64,000 nt of DNA from Thereva unica (GCA_949987705.1 OX465283.1:88851313-88915312), one strand, 5' to 3'. Shown: positions 22,225 through 32,889, counted from the stretch's first letter. The notes: generated by a model not told the origin, from the letters alone. Translations and numbers: made by a program.

Positions 22225-22615
22225 AAATTACGAAGCGGAGCGACATTTCTTACTTTTTTTGCGGCAGTAAAATATCCAATATGAACTGAGCTGAGGTGAG
22301 ATTGGAAACACGAACTGGAACATTTTCTTATTTCTTTTGCGACAGTGAAATATCCAATTCGAATTGCGGCGAGATGAGATTGTAAACACGAACTGCAGAG
22401 ACATTTTCTTACTGCTTTTACCGCAGTAAAATATCCAATTTAAACCGAGCCGTGGTGAGATTGTAAATACGAACTAGAGAGAAATCTCTTACATTTTTGA
22501 GGTAGTGAAATAATTCTTACATTTTTCGAGGGAGGTAAATTTTGTACTGAAGAGACAATTCTTACATTTTTTGAGGAAGTGAAGTTGGAGAGATATTTCT
22601 TACATTTTTCGTAAA
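22225..22615. repeat. Tandem repeat, about 79-bp units, decaying to shorter units
   Basis: Three units share CAGTAAAATATCCAAT, the GAGATTGTAAACACGAACT block and ACATTTTCTTAC; the AAATATCC anchor recurs at about 22,270, 22,348 and 22,428. From 22,480 a 35-40-bp subunit (TCTTACATTTTTCGAGG) repeats four more times. Confidence 0.7.
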
Positions 22616-22699
22616 TTTTTATTTTTATTTTTAAATCTCTATCTATAACAAATAAAATATTTTCAATTGTAGGGAGTTTCATTTTAAATCTGTAAATAT

Positions 22700-23215
22700 G
22701 TTTTTCGTTGTATAGTTAACAAAAATTTTAAAGAATATTTTTGTAATTAACATTCATAGGCCAAAATTTGTGCAGGCATCACGCCAATTATAAAAAAAAT
22801 ATTGCCGCTAATTTATGGTTTGTCTTTGTTATAGAGAGCATTTTAAGGATTTGGATGGAAACAAATACGCTAAATTTTTTTCTTTGCCATATCGTAATTA
22901 GATGTCGAACTTAAAAAATTTGGAGACCAGAAAAATAATGAAATGTGTAACTGAATTCCTGAAAAAATAAAATAAGCATCCTTGAGCCGCTTTAATACTT
23001 GTAGTATGTGCCGAGGAATAATCCTCGCCATTCTTAGACAAAAGGTTTACAAAGATGACCGCCTGGTTTTCTGCGAAAATCCATGAGGTACGCACGTGAG
23101 GTTGGACCTAAAATAAACAATGGAAACTTATTTCTTAGGATGTGTTTGAGCAAAAGACAAAATTTACAAGCCGTGAAATTATTTTTTCGAAAATGAATTA
23201 TTTTAATTAATATTC
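22700..23215. other. AT-rich stretch, no gene recognised
   Basis: Nothing beyond short AT-rich frames. Confidence 0.4.
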
Positions 23216-23216
23216 C

Positions 23217-23237
23217 CATTCATTCATTCATTCATTA
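23217..23237. repeat. (ATTC)n microsatellite
   Basis: Five tandem CATT units. Confidence 0.8.
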
Positions 23238-23240
23238 TTT

Positions 23241-23375
23241 ATCGGATCCCTTCTTTCGCAAACGCAATAGATCTACCCACATCGCAGTATTTGAGCTACG
23301 TGACGTGCTAGCAAGACAATGGCACCTCGCCTCATTTGAAGTGAGACATTGTACTGGTTCAAAAGGAAATAGAGG
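23241..23375 (+). pseudogene. Ty3/gypsy RNase H tail remnant
   Basis: One frame reads VLARQWHLASFEVRHCTGSK, resembling the end of gypsy RNase H where the strand-transfer tether begins (R-W-x-L-x-L-x-x-F-x-F-x-V-x-H-x-x-G-S-K). It is about 45 residues with no flanking pol. It does not match either gypsy element in this window closely. Confidence 0.4.
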
Positions 23376-23590
23376 CTCCTCTTGCAAACTCATTTTATAA
23401 TCGTGTCCTACCCAACACTAATTCTTAGCCAATTTACTGTGCACGACGTTGATGGGTCTTCTTCTTTTTTCTTCTTTGATCCATTAGCTGGCGATTCGAG
23501 CGGGACGTCCCCGCCTTGGATATACGCTGCTGTCGGTGCCACATTGAAATATGCGGTTTCTTGCCTAATTTCTTCGGTTCCTCGATTAGT

Positions 23591-24050
23591 GATGAGCAAA
23601 CGCAAGAACAAGGCAAGACTAATCTAGTCTTGTTCTTGTCTTGTTCAGTCTGTCTCGTTCTCGTTCTTGCAAGTATAACTAAGTCTTGTTCTCCTTCTTC
23701 TTATTTAAGCTCCTTTAATCCCTCATGGGACATAGGGCGGAAGCCGATTCGTAGCAATGGTGATTTTTATGGCAGCGGGTTGCTAACTCTCAGCCCAACC
23801 GACTTAAAATCTGTTTTGTTAGCTCCTTCCGAAGAACTCCCCCAGGCGGCACCGCGGGGAGGTGTGATTAGGACTTGCTAACCGGTCTTCTAGGTGTTCG
23901 TCTGCAGTGACTTTTCTCGGGTTTTGACAGAAGTGACAAATCGGGTGCCACCACCTTCCGTGGTCTTTGTTAGCCGTTCGCCCCCCCCAAGTCTTGTTCT
24001 TGGTCTTGCTAAATGTGCAAGAACAAGACAAGAGGTACTTTCAGTAACGC
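23591..24050. repeat. Palindromic repeat of AAGTCTTGTTCTTG units with nested material
   Basis: GCAAGAACAAGGCAAGAC and its reverse complement recur at 23,600-23,690 and again at 23,988-24,035. Between the two blocks lie an RTE 3' fragment and about 230 bp of GC-richer sequence of unknown origin. Confidence 0.45.
23693..23748 (-). pseudogene. RTE-like element, 3' end fragment
   Basis: On the plus strand it reads CTTCTTATTTAAGCTCCTTT then AATCCCTCATGGGACATAGG, the reverse complement of the last codons (CPMRD-stop) and GAAGAA tail of the RTE copies at 34,262 and 62,573. A 5'-truncated copy of about 55 bp. Confidence 0.75.
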
Positions 24051-24760
24051 AGTTTGCGCGTACTTGCGTTTGGTTTCATTAAAGCAAACATGCGTTTGCA
24101 CGGAGTTCATAAATGCAAACATGCGAAGCAAATGTGCACAAGCTTTGCCAGCTTTTCGATAGCCCAGCGAACAGTTTTCGAAGAAGAAGAGAACGCACTT
24201 CGATGTTAAATGTCAAAGTATTGGCTGACAACATAAAATAGATGGGGAGAATATTGATTGCGTGCGGAAAATATATTAAAAGAACATCAAAAATGACTAT
24301 TAATCAGCGCCATATTTAGCTATGGTTAAACAAGTTCACTGATGCATGCTCGTATGCATTCGCAAATTATTTTTTCACAAGTGGACACGGGTCCAACTTG
24401 GGCATTTTGAGCATGCAACTATGCATTACTGAAAGCACCCAAGACTGATGATTCCTGATTCTGGTCAATTCGGCAAGTCGACCACCCTCCTTCTTTCACA
24501 CCCTGGGCTTGGGACTACCCGACGGCAGTTACGTTGATGTAAGGGGTTCTGTTCGAGACCATGGAGGGAAATCCGTGTTATCCATTAGCTATGCGCGAAT
24601 TTCTAAGGGCCAGCTTCACATGGGCCGACTTTTTAAGAAGATTATTTGGTCAACATTAATATTAAAGCTATATGTACAATAACAAGCGACAATTTTTACT
24701 GTTTTTCTAATGATTTTGAATGGTTTAAACTTAATATAATTACTCAATCAGAAATTGGTT
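24050..24760. other. No gene recognised
   Basis: Unique-looking sequence; nothing assignable. Confidence 0.35.
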
Positions 24761-24765
24761 TGAAC

Positions 24766-24958
24766 ATACAGGGTGTATTGCTGAAACTAACAAATCAGCC
24801 GGCTGTGGATGGTTTTTGGATAGACATACAAAAAATCGTATGTGTTGGGTGGCGGCGACATTTCAAAACGGCTAAACCGTTATGATCCCCTTTCCCCATA
24901 CGATTTTTTGTTCGTCTATCCACAGCCGGGCGTTTTGTTAGTTTCAGCATACACCCTA
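24766..24958. mobile_element. Palindromic MITE with ACAGGGTGTA-type ends
   Basis: The ends are inverted repeats: CAGGGTGTATTGCTGAAACT / AGTTTCAGCATACACCCT, extending inward through AACAAA, the GGCTGTGGAT block and ATACGATTTTTT. The whole 190 bp can fold on itself. No coding capacity. Confidence 0.75.
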
Positions 24959-24959
24959 T

Positions 24960-25880
24960 ATAACACAAAATATTTACTGTTATTATTTTGGAAAATGAAA
25001 CAATGAAAAATCAAGGCAAGCGGTAGTTTGCCGAGTTCGTAAGGGCAAACTGCTAAAGCCTTATTCACGCCTAAACATGGAAAACAAGGTGTTTTCTTTA
25101 TAAAATTATGCGATTTATCGCCTTTTCATAATCAATATAAAAGTAATTTTTCATTTGTAACCGATAACCAAAATATAAATTTATTTTATTTTTACATTTT
25201 TTACATTTAGAAACGAACTTTTTTTTTCTCCTTCAGTCTAAAAAAGTGGGTACTCAAAAATATCATAGATGGCGTTATAAGCTATTTCAATTGCTCAATA
25301 AATGAGATGGTGCTACTAGTTAGTAGAAAAGTGTTTAATCGCACTATTGATGCCAGATGGCATTAGATGATTAACAAAATGTGTTCATATAAAAGTGGTT
25401 AGTCACAACTATGGTGTCAGATTGCGCTAGGACTATAAAAAACATATGTAGTTCATGGTACAGATGTACAGTTAAAGGACATGGCCCATTTTTGTATGGG
25501 CGTTGGCATAGCTATCGAACTTAATGTACACCAATGATTTTTGGTGTTTTATATTCGTGAATATTGGCACATTAATTTGCTATAAAGAAAAAACTCGAGG
25601 AACTTGTCATTACAACAGACTAGGCATAAACAGTTTCATTAAATATTTTAATCAGATCGGTTTCAATAATTGTATAGATTATGATTTTGCTATTAAAAAC
25701 CTTAAGGAGCTTTAAAATAGCGAACAGTTGTGAATTATTACGGTTAACTGATATGGTTTTATAATTATTCAGCATTAAACAAAGTAATGGCCACCTGAAT
25801 TAGGGATCTTTAACTGTATATTGAAAAACATTTATTAAATTGTAGTCCAGTCGTCCAAAATTCGAATACAGACCTTTAAC
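24960..25880. other. No gene; weak dispersed repeat
   Basis: Positions 25,340-25,400 resemble 27,055-27,115 (GATGCCAGATGGCATT..GATGATTAACAAAA). Nothing else. Confidence 0.35.
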
Positions 25881-25889
25881 GAAATGTTA

Positions 25890-26720
25890 ACTCACTAATC
25901 TTAATATTTTTTAGTGAGTAGAATATGTCAAAAAAAAGTTTCGGAAAATTGGTCGTATGGTACCCCCAAAAACAATTCCCTAAAAATTGAAAATTCCGTT
26001 TTGTGCTAATATCTTTTAAACGGCAAGTCCTATCATAAAGTAGTGTGTACAAAGTTTGCAGATCATACGATTATCTACAAAAAATGATATAATACATTTT
26101 CTCGTATGAGTTGCCGTTCATGAGATATCGCCGTTTTAAAGATGTCAAATACTCATCCCCTAATTCGTAACTTGAATAAGTCATCAGACGTTCAATAAAT
26201 CCTCTTTTGGACTGCATGTCTAATATTTCCAGGGTGATTCCTGGATAGATTTTGAGAAAAAATTGTTCTAGAGAGGGGGCTACCCCACTATCCACTAATA
26301 TAGAGGTTGGAAACAAAAGAAAAAATCTAACCTCATAGACTAATCATCGTAGAGCAATATAATTAGGTTCTTTTAGATAAATGTGTATTCTTTTATTTGA
26401 AGTACAGGAGCTTAATTGAATCCGTTTGGAAGATATGTAGGTTCAAAATATGGATTTATTGAACGTCTGATGAGGGGATATGAGTATTTTAAGTCCTTAA
26501 AACGACGATATCTCGTGAACGGTAATTCGTTCGAGAAAAAGTATAATATCACTTTTTGCAGATAATCGCATGATCTATATTACAAACTCTGTTAACACTA
26601 TTTTATGGTAGGACTTGTCGTTTAAAAGAAATTAGCCAAAAACGGAATTTTCTGTTTTAGGGGGTTGTTTTTAGGGGTAGCGTACAATCAATTTTCCGAA
26701 ACATTTTTTAACATATTCAA
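25890..26720. repeat. Inverted-repeat element, about 830 bp
   Basis: Left arm 25,890-26,200 and right arm 26,450-26,720 are diverged reverse complements: GAGATATCGCCGTTTTAA against TTAAAACGACGATATCTC, and TCAGACGTTCAATAAATCC against GGATTTATTGAACGTCTGA. The core at 25,998-26,145 is shared with the TA-flanked MITE at 12,737-13,220. The middle (26,228-26,310) also occurs, diverged, at 15,183. Confidence 0.65.
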
Positions 26721-27120
26721 GCTGATCAACATGGCTTGTCGTGTATCGGCGACATTATATTTTTCTTTCTCTATGGTCCATTATGGCGGAAGTTGACAAA
26801 AGGTTCTTTGAATTCATTTTGAATTACTTAATCTTATTAAATAAAACTGACAAGCTCAGAGGGGTTAAAAAGCACGTATTAATTCATTTTTCTATGTTTG
26901 TTATACAATATATTTACTACATATATATGTGTACATGGAATGTACTTTTTTGTCCATGTCCTTTTGAAATACCGATTACTACTTTTGCATAGTTCGTAAT
27001 TGTACTTTATTTCTAACAATGTGACATATTCATTATAAGTTAGTCGAATCAAGCACTGTTGATGTCAGATAGCATTCCCTATAATTTCGATGATTAACAA
27101 AAAGCGTTCATATTAAACTG
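26721..27120. other. No gene recognised
   Basis: AT-rich; one 83-codon frame without motifs. Confidence 0.35.
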
Positions 27121-27126
27121 GTAGGA

Positions 27127-27730
27127 GTCTCAAGAGGGCGGATTACCATTTCTTCACAACTCTATCGGCATGGGTATCAATTGAAAGGGTATTATAAGTA
27201 GAATACCATAAGCGATATAGCATACTCAATATATGGTTAGGATCCAGGGCGGTCATCTCAAGAGGACGGATTACCATTTTCTTTACAACCCCCTCGACAT
27301 GGGTATCAATTGAAATGGAATGATAAGTAGAATACAATAAGCAATATAGTATACTCAATAAATAGTTAGATCCACCGCGGCCATCTCAAAAGGACGCATT
27401 ACCATTTCCTTCACCACTCCCTCGACATGGGTATCAAATGAAAGGGTACGATAAGTAGAACACAATAAGCTATGTCGTAAAATCCATATCAGCGGTCTCA
27501 AGAGGGCGGATTACCACTTCTTCACCACCCCCTCAACATGGGTATAAATTAAAAGGGTATCATAAGTAGAGTACCATAAGCGATATAGTATACTCAATAT
27601 ATGGTTAGATCCATGGCGGTCATCTCAAGAGAGTGCATTACCATTTTCTTCACAACCCCTTCGACATGGGTATCAAAGGAATTGAAATGATAAGTAGAAT
27701 ACAATAAACAATATAGTGTACTCAATAAGG
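27127..27730. repeat. Tandem minisatellite, five units of about 110-130 bp
   Basis: Units start at about 27,127, 27,253, 27,382, 27,494 and 27,621. Each has TCTCAAGAG-x-GCGGATTACC, a CACAACCCC(C/T)TCGACATGGG block, TATCAATTGAAA and ATAAGTAGAATAC. Units are about 80-90% alike by eye. Confidence 0.8.
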
Positions 27731-27734
27731 AGGT

Positions 27735-28060
27735 TCCAATTATGAAGTGATTAGTGTTATGTTGCATACAGAAACAAAGTCATTACATCAGCATGTTGAG
27801 ACAAAAATCGAGCTGGTTATGGATCAATGATTCCATAGTGCAGGAAAAATCTTGGTCGAGAAACGCGAAAGGATCTTATGTTTATTTTTTATAAAGGCAA
27901 TAATATTAATTTGAATTCCTGCATTTTGTTAGTATGTAACTACTTATAAAATAAGTAAAAAAATATAATGAACAATTAAATACTACATAATATTTCTTTA
28001 TACAAAAGATTATTTATTTTTTATTTTAGAATGTATTAAAACAAATAAAATAAAGGTTCA
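27735..28060. other. AT-rich stretch, no gene recognised
   Basis: Nothing seen. Confidence 0.35.
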
Positions 28061-28063
28061 AAA

Positions 28064-28245
28064 CAAAATTTAAAAAAATTCTTTTAATTAACTAAAAAAT
28101 GTACTTAAAAGTAAAAAAAAATATTTAAAAGAAAGCGTGAAATTTCAATTTTAATGAAAAAGTTAATTAAAAGAATGGCGCATTTTATTTTCTACTTTTC
28201 AGTACATTTTTTAGTTAATTAAAAGAATTTTAAAAAAAATTTTTT
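28064..28245. repeat. Short AT-rich inverted repeat
   Basis: AATTCTTTTAATTAACTAAA near 28,077 recurs inverted near 28,210 (GTACATTTTTTAGTTAATT). Arms of about 40 bp around a 100-bp loop. Confidence 0.55.
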
Positions 28246-28428
28246 TTAACCATTTATTTTATTTTCTACTTTTGAGTTTATTATATGTATTCCGCCCTTT
28301 TAATAATGGCAATTCTATTAGATTTATTTATTTATTTATTTCGCCAAGCAAGGCACACTTAGTCTAAAATTACATAAAACATAAGGAACATTTTGACGTA
28401 CATATATTATACGCACTAGTTATTAAGT

Positions 28429-31392
28429 TTACGTTGTTAGTATGGATTTGAGTCTTTTTTTGTAGGATAATTTATTTATGGCAGGGGTATAGCAAGATCC
28501 ATAACTGTTAAAGACCCGACAGCATCTGTTGACGGGTTCATTCCTTGCATAGTCGGTACGATGTCTGTATTCCATTAGCAGTTTGGTATGCCTGGTATGT
28601 CGAATTTGGTCATTGAATTTGATCCTATTAGAAAGAGTTTCTACATTGAGGTTTCCGTTCAAGACATCCAAGGTAAAGCACGATATAAGCAATTTACGCC
28701 GACAGGACAGGGGCATGAGGTCCAACACTTTGAGTCTCTCTGAGTAGGGTGGTAGACTGAGATAATCTTGGGAGTCGTACTGATTTCTCAAGGCGAAGAG
28801 AAGAAATCTCTTCTGAATAGATTCAATCCTGCTGCTGCTTACTTGGAATATAGGATCCCAGATCGGGCATGCGTATTCCAGGATTGGACGGACTAGTGAG
28901 CAGAAGAGTGTCTTTGTGACTCTTACATCGCCGAATTCCTTAGCCCTTCTCTTTATAAAGCCAAGTAACTTGTTGGCTCTGGCGGTAATATTATCATAGT
29001 GTAGATTGAAATTCAATTTGTTGTCTAGGACAACCCCTAGATCCACAATATGGTCGACATGATTCAATATCTTGTCGTTTAGATAATAATAATGCAGTTG
29101 TGTGTTTTTTCTGCGGGAGAAGGTTATTGCATGGCATTTGCTGATGTTAAGATGTAATTTGTTGATGGTGCACCAGTCTTGTAATGCATTAAGCTTTGAT
29201 TGGAAAAAGGATACATCAGTTTGGGACTTGATTGTGCTATAAATTTTGAGGTCATCAGCGTAGAAAAGATGAGGAATGTTGACTAATTTATCAGACAAAT
29301 CGGAGATGAAGATATTAAAAAGAAGAGGACCCAGGTGACTACCCTGAGGAACACCGGAAGTTGCTTCAATTTCGTTGGACAGAAATCCTTGAAATCGCAC
29401 AACTTGTGTTCTGCCATGAAGGTACGATTTTATCCATTCCAGGGAAGGACCGGAGATTCCAAATTTTAATAGTTTTGCTATTAGAATATGGTGGTCCACT
29501 CGGTCAAATGCCTTGCTGAAATCCGTGTAGACAGCATCAATTTGATGGCCACTCTCCATAGCACAAAGTAGTTCGGAGATAAGAACCATAAGATTTGAGG
29601 TGGTCGAACGCCCTTTTCTGAACCCATGTTGTTGCTCGTTAAGGTGTGGGTCGATTACAGGGGCAATCTTGTCGTAGACAAGTTTTTCGAATAGTTTGGG
29701 TATTGTTGAAAGTATGGCAATGCCCCTGTAATTGTCAACTGAATTCTTATCACATGCTTTATAGATCGGTGTGAGGAAGGATTTCTTCCATTGTGTGGGA
29801 AACTTTCCAATCGATAATGATCTATTAAATATAATATGGAGAGGGAATAAAATATGACGTGAGCACCGCTGCAAGAAACTGGGAGGGAGATTGTCGGGAC
29901 CGTGACCTTTTTTAACGTCAAGACTGTTTAGGCCGGTCATTATATCGTCAAACGACAGGGATATATTATTTATGAGAGAGGAAGCGTCAGTGTGCGTATC
30001 AGTCGAGATAGTGTGCACTGTGCTGGATTTGGGGCAGAAAATTTCGCTGAATCTATCAGCAAACATGTTAGAAATTTCTTGAGGGCACGAGGAGTGTTTA
30101 CTACCGTTTGTCATTGATGTCGGGTAGCCTGAGGTCTTTCGTTTTATATTAACGAAATCGAAGAATTTTTTAGGGTCTTTTACGATGCTGACACCAACAG
30201 AATTAATGTATGTGGTATAGGCCTCACGTGACCTAAGATTAAACTCAGAGGCTAACCTAGTGTATTCTATTTTTAATTCCGCGCTAATGTTGGAGTTCTT
30301 TCTAATCATATTGTATAATTTATTTCTCTGGTTACGTAGAGAGCGAATATTTTTGTTTAGCCATGGTTCGGATAGTTTATCCCTTTTTTTAATCTTGGGT
30401 ACATATTTGTCGATGATTTTATAAATAGTAGTGTAGAAGCATGACACTACTTCGTCAAGGTCATCACATGAAAGTCTGCGTTCCCAGTCGACTAGGGATA
30501 ATTCAAGATTAATACTGTTAAAGTTTGCATTTTTAAAGTCATAAACAATTGAATTATTGTATGACTTGAGATGATTTGATGCAGAATAAAGCTCAATGGA
30601 CCACGCGGTATGGTGAATAGAATTACTGAAAAGGTTGACCTCATCGGAAGCAGGTAGGATATTAACCTCCTCGTCTGAGTTGGTGAAAACTAGATCTAGC
30701 CATTTGCCGCGAGAGTTTGGTTCTCTGAGAATTTGATGTAGACCGTTGCCATAAAAAGTGTCGATAAGCTTTATATCGATTGCATTGACAACATTAATTG
30801 GAAGTAATTTATTATCTTCCTCGTCGGGGATGAACGATAGATTAGGACGATTAAAATCTCCTAAAACAAATATATCGTCGTTGCCGCGGAGTGTCTCGTT
30901 AACTTCATCTAATAAATGAATTAATTCATCATATTTAGATTCGTCAGAGTTGGGAGGTATATACAAGGTGCCGAAGATTACATGTTTCTTGTCCGATTTT
31001 ACTTTTATGAAAACATGTTCAAAAGATTGTGAAGGATTGGTCGTGATTAGTTCACTAGTTAAGGGGTCTTTGACGGCTATTAGTACTCCACCACCTCTTG
31101 AGAGACCTGTGGAATTATAGTCCCTATCACATCTATAAATTGACCAGCTGGAGTCTAAAATCTCCTCATTCAGAAAAGAATCATTTAACCACGTTTCCGT
31201 GATTACGAGAACGTTAAAATGACACGATTTTGAATCGATAAACAGGTTATTCAGTTTACCTCTCATACCGCTGCAATTATGATAGAGGAGGTTTATGTTC
31301 GCAGGTGGGTTAGGTTTAGGGGGGAGAGTCGCACGTGAGGGAGGTTTGCGGGGAAGAGTCGGAGTGGGATTAATAGGTGGAGAGCTGACTAG
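28429..31392 (-). CDS. CR1/Jockey-like ORF2: AP endonuclease and reverse transcriptase
   Basis: This encodes the enzyme for target-primed reverse transcription. From the first Met (31,266) it is 945 residues; the frame is open a further 42 codons back to a UAA. Endonuclease: YHNCSG (upstream of that Met), VLVITETWL, SRGGGVLIAV, VLGDFNRPN, HHTAW. RT: KKGHGPDNLPP, YTDFSKAFDRVDHH, SGVPQGSHLGPLLFN, YADD near residue 668, then a C-terminal domain (SLVRPILEYACPIW). There is no RNase H, which fits CR1/Jockey relatives. The Asn in YHNCSG corresponds to the active-site Asn of AP endonucleases and lies before the first Met, so a start at 31,266 would lose it. There are no internal stops. Confidence 0.85.
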   Translation of the reverse strand, partial: LVSSPPINPTPTLPRKPPSRATLPPKPNPPANINLLYHNCSGMRGKLNNLFIDSKSCHFNVLVITETWLNDSFLNEEILDSSWSIYRCDRDYNSTGLSRGGGVLIAVKDPLTSELITTNPSQSFEHVFIKVKSDKKHVIFGTLYIPPNSDESKYDELIHLLDEVNETLRGNDDIFVLGDFNRPNLSFIPDEEDNKLLPINVVNAIDIKLIDTFYGNGLHQILREPNSRGKWLDLVFTNSDEEVNILPASDEVNLFSNSIHHTAWSIELYSASNHLKSYNNSIVYDFKNANFNSINLELSLVDWERRLSCDDLDEVVSCFYTTIYKIIDKYVPKIKKRDKLSEPWLNKNIRSLRNQRNKLYNMIRKNSNISAELKIEYTRLASEFNLRSREAYTTYINSVGVSIVKDPKKFFDFVNIKRKTSGYPTSMTNGSKHSSCPQEISNMFADRFSEIFCPKSSTVHTISTDTHTDASSLINNISLSFDDIMTGLNSLDVKKGHGPDNLPPSFLQRCSRHILFPLHIIFNRSLSIGKFPTQWKKSFLTPIYKACDKNSVDNYRGIAILSTIPKLFEKLVYDKIAPVIDPHLNEQQHGFRKGRSTTSNLMVLISELLCAMESGHQIDAVYTDFSKAFDRVDHHILIAKLLKFGISGPSLEWIKSYLHGRTQVVRFQGFLSNEIEATSGVPQGSHLGPLLFNIFISDLSDKLVNIPHLFYADDLKIYSTIKSQTDVSFFQSKLNALQDWCTINKLHLNISKCHAITFSRRKNTQLHYYYLNDKILNHVDHIVDLGVVLDNKLNFNLHYDNITARANKLLGFIKRRAKEFGDVRVTKTLFCSLVRPILEYACPIWDPIFQVSSSRIESIQKRFLLFALRNQYDSQDYLSLPPYSERLKVLDLMPLSCRRKLLISCFTLDVLNGNLNVETLSNRIKFNDQIRHTRHTKLLMEYRHRTDYARNEPVNRCCRVFNSYGSCYTPAINKLSYKKRLKSILTT

Positions 31393-31395
31393 TTA
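31384..31395 (-). promoter_or_regulatory. In-frame UAA-CUAG: candidate stop-readthrough site joining ORF1 and ORF2
   Basis: ORF1 ends ...RYYRP-UAA at 31,395-31,393; CUA-GUC follows, and the same frame runs open through a proline-rich linker into the endonuclease. CUAG after the stop is the known favourable 3' context for readthrough (best documented after UGA). The arrangement is conserved at 13,796. Confidence 0.5.
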
Positions 31396-32562
31396 TGGGC
31401 GGTAGTATCTATTCCTTTCGTCGCGGCTTTTTTGGAGCTGGGATACATGAAGAGATCTTACATGAGAAGCGTATGTTTGTAGGTCTTTACTTACTTGCTC
31501 CGAGGTAATTTGCAGATGCTCATGATATTTCGTATAAAGCGAGAGCAGAGTGTCCCGATCAATAGGTAGACCTTCCTGTTTGATCGAGATAATAAGACTA
31601 GTCCTGGTTTTACCATTTATACAGGTAGAGTCAGGTTTATTATACATGTATGAAAGGAAGAGCCGAACATTATCATAGACCCGCCATTCTCTCAAACGGG
31701 AGAGTAAATATCGACAATCGGTTGAATCTGCCGATATTATGGTATTTTTTACAACCGGAGGCTGTAATGGATTTAAGAAGGGTAGTTTGGAATTGGGGTT
31801 GTTGGATCGGGACTCAGAAGAATTTTTTGTTTGTGTTATACCAATAGTAGGCTGCAATTGTAGCTGGTTTGATAGTCGATTGCTGGGGACCTCACGCTCA
31901 GAACAGCCCGCTGGTGTTATACCGACGGTAGACTGAGGTGGCGGAGATATAGATTGATTGCTGGGGATCTCGTTGACATCAGCAAAGGAACGGCCACCGA
32001 CGACAATATGGCTGCGGGAAAAATTAGAATAAGTAGTCAATGGATTGCTTTTACTAATTGGTGTGCGGAAGGTGGAGGATGTGCTGGGTGTAATATTGGG
32101 TTTATTAGAACTAAAGTTAGTAGGAGTGTTGTTAGATGATGTTGCGGAGGATTTGTGGGATGTGCTGGGTGCGGTATTGCTCCTATAAGATCTATAATTA
32201 GTAGAAGGTAATTGTTGTACTTGTGTGTTAGATGATTTGGAGCTTTTGATTGGGTGATTAATCCTAGTTTTAGTACCACTTATCTTATTAGATTTCTTAA
32301 TTATATTACTTAAGCTATTACTCAAACGGTAGAGGGTTAAGTTCTTCCATTTAAAAGCATCCGAGCATCCTGGGTTGAAAAACAGCCATTGATATCTGGT
32401 AGGCATGACGACCTTAAAGCACTTGAATATCTTATTGTTCCGGGATGGAACTACTACGCAATCAAGTAGTCTGATGGAGAAATCCATTTGGAACAAGTTG
32501 TATACCCATGAGCAGTCAAAAACTAAACAGTAGCGTAGCGTGGGGGGTTCAGAGGGGGCCAT
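31393..32562 (-). CDS. CR1/Jockey-like ORF1 protein
   Basis: A 389-residue product, probably the RNA-binding chaperone-type ORF1p of the element. The N-terminal 95 residues are folded-looking (FDCSWVYNLFQMDFSIRLLD, RYQWLFFNPGCSDAF). A Ser/Asn/Thr/Pro-rich low-complexity linker fills about 95-285. A conserved C-terminal domain of about 130 residues (PFLNPLQPPVVKN to SRDERNRYYRP) is also found in the copy at 13,796. There is no CCHC knuckle, PHD or esterase motif that I can see. The start is uncertain: the ATG at 32,562 is the first in frame, in a GC-rich context, and the true N-terminus may be further out. Confidence 0.65.
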   Translation of the reverse strand: MAPSEPPTLRYCLVFDCSWVYNLFQMDFSIRLLDCVVVPSRNNKIFKCFKVVMPTRYQWLFFNPGCSDAFKWKNLTLYRLSNSLSNIIKKSNKISGTKTRINHPIKSSKSSNTQVQQLPSTNYRSYRSNTAPSTSHKSSATSSNNTPTNFSSNKPNITPSTSSTFRTPISKSNPLTTYSNFSRSHIVVGGRSFADVNEIPSNQSISPPPQSTVGITPAGCSEREVPSNRLSNQLQLQPTIGITQTKNSSESRSNNPNSKLPFLNPLQPPVVKNTIISADSTDCRYLLSRLREWRVYDNVRLFLSYMYNKPDSTCINGKTRTSLIISIKQEGLPIDRDTLLSLYTKYHEHLQITSEQVSKDLQTYASHVRSLHVSQLQKSRDERNRYYRP

Positions 32563-32756
32563 GGCCCCGGGCGGCGTAGATGTTGGGGTTGGCGGCCAAA
32601 CTGGACCGAACTAGAGATCCTGCCGGCAACATCAGGCCCTAACCATTGCCACATCCAGCACGATGTCTTGGCTGATGGTGTCTACAGGCCAAACATAAAT
32701 GGGAAGGAAAGTGAAGTGAGGTGAAGTTAGGTTCCATTCCATATAAATGTATGGGG

Positions 32757-32815
32757 GCAAGGGCGGCGCTTTCATAGGTGAAAATGGTGCACTTGCACCG
32801 GGCGCAATTTCAGAA
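32757..32815. repeat. hAT-like MITE left-end fragment
   Basis: GGCGGCGCTTTCATAGGTG and GCACCGGGCGCAATTTCAG match the left part of 33,330-33,535. The right end is missing. Confidence 0.4.
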
Positions 32816-32889
32816 ATTAAGATTTAAAAAAAATTGAAAAAATTGAAAAACTGATCCCATTGTCATATATTACACGAAATGCACCTTCT

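Larger units (their letters stand above)
28320..32700 (-). mobile_element. CR1/Jockey-like non-LTR retrotransposon, near-complete copy
   Basis: The minus-strand element carries ORF1, ORF2, a short 3' UTR and a 3' tail of AAATAAATAAATAAAT repeats at 28,320-28,340. The 3' end (starting GCCAAGCAAGGCACACTTAG on the plus strand) is identical to that of the copy at 47,846, which fixes the boundary. The 5' end is not certain; 32,563-32,700 may be 5' UTR. Confidence 0.85.

Noticed and set aside
27127..27730. CRISPR array
   Set aside because: Units are whole-length tandem repeats with variable length, not short repeats with unique spacers, in a eukaryotic genome.
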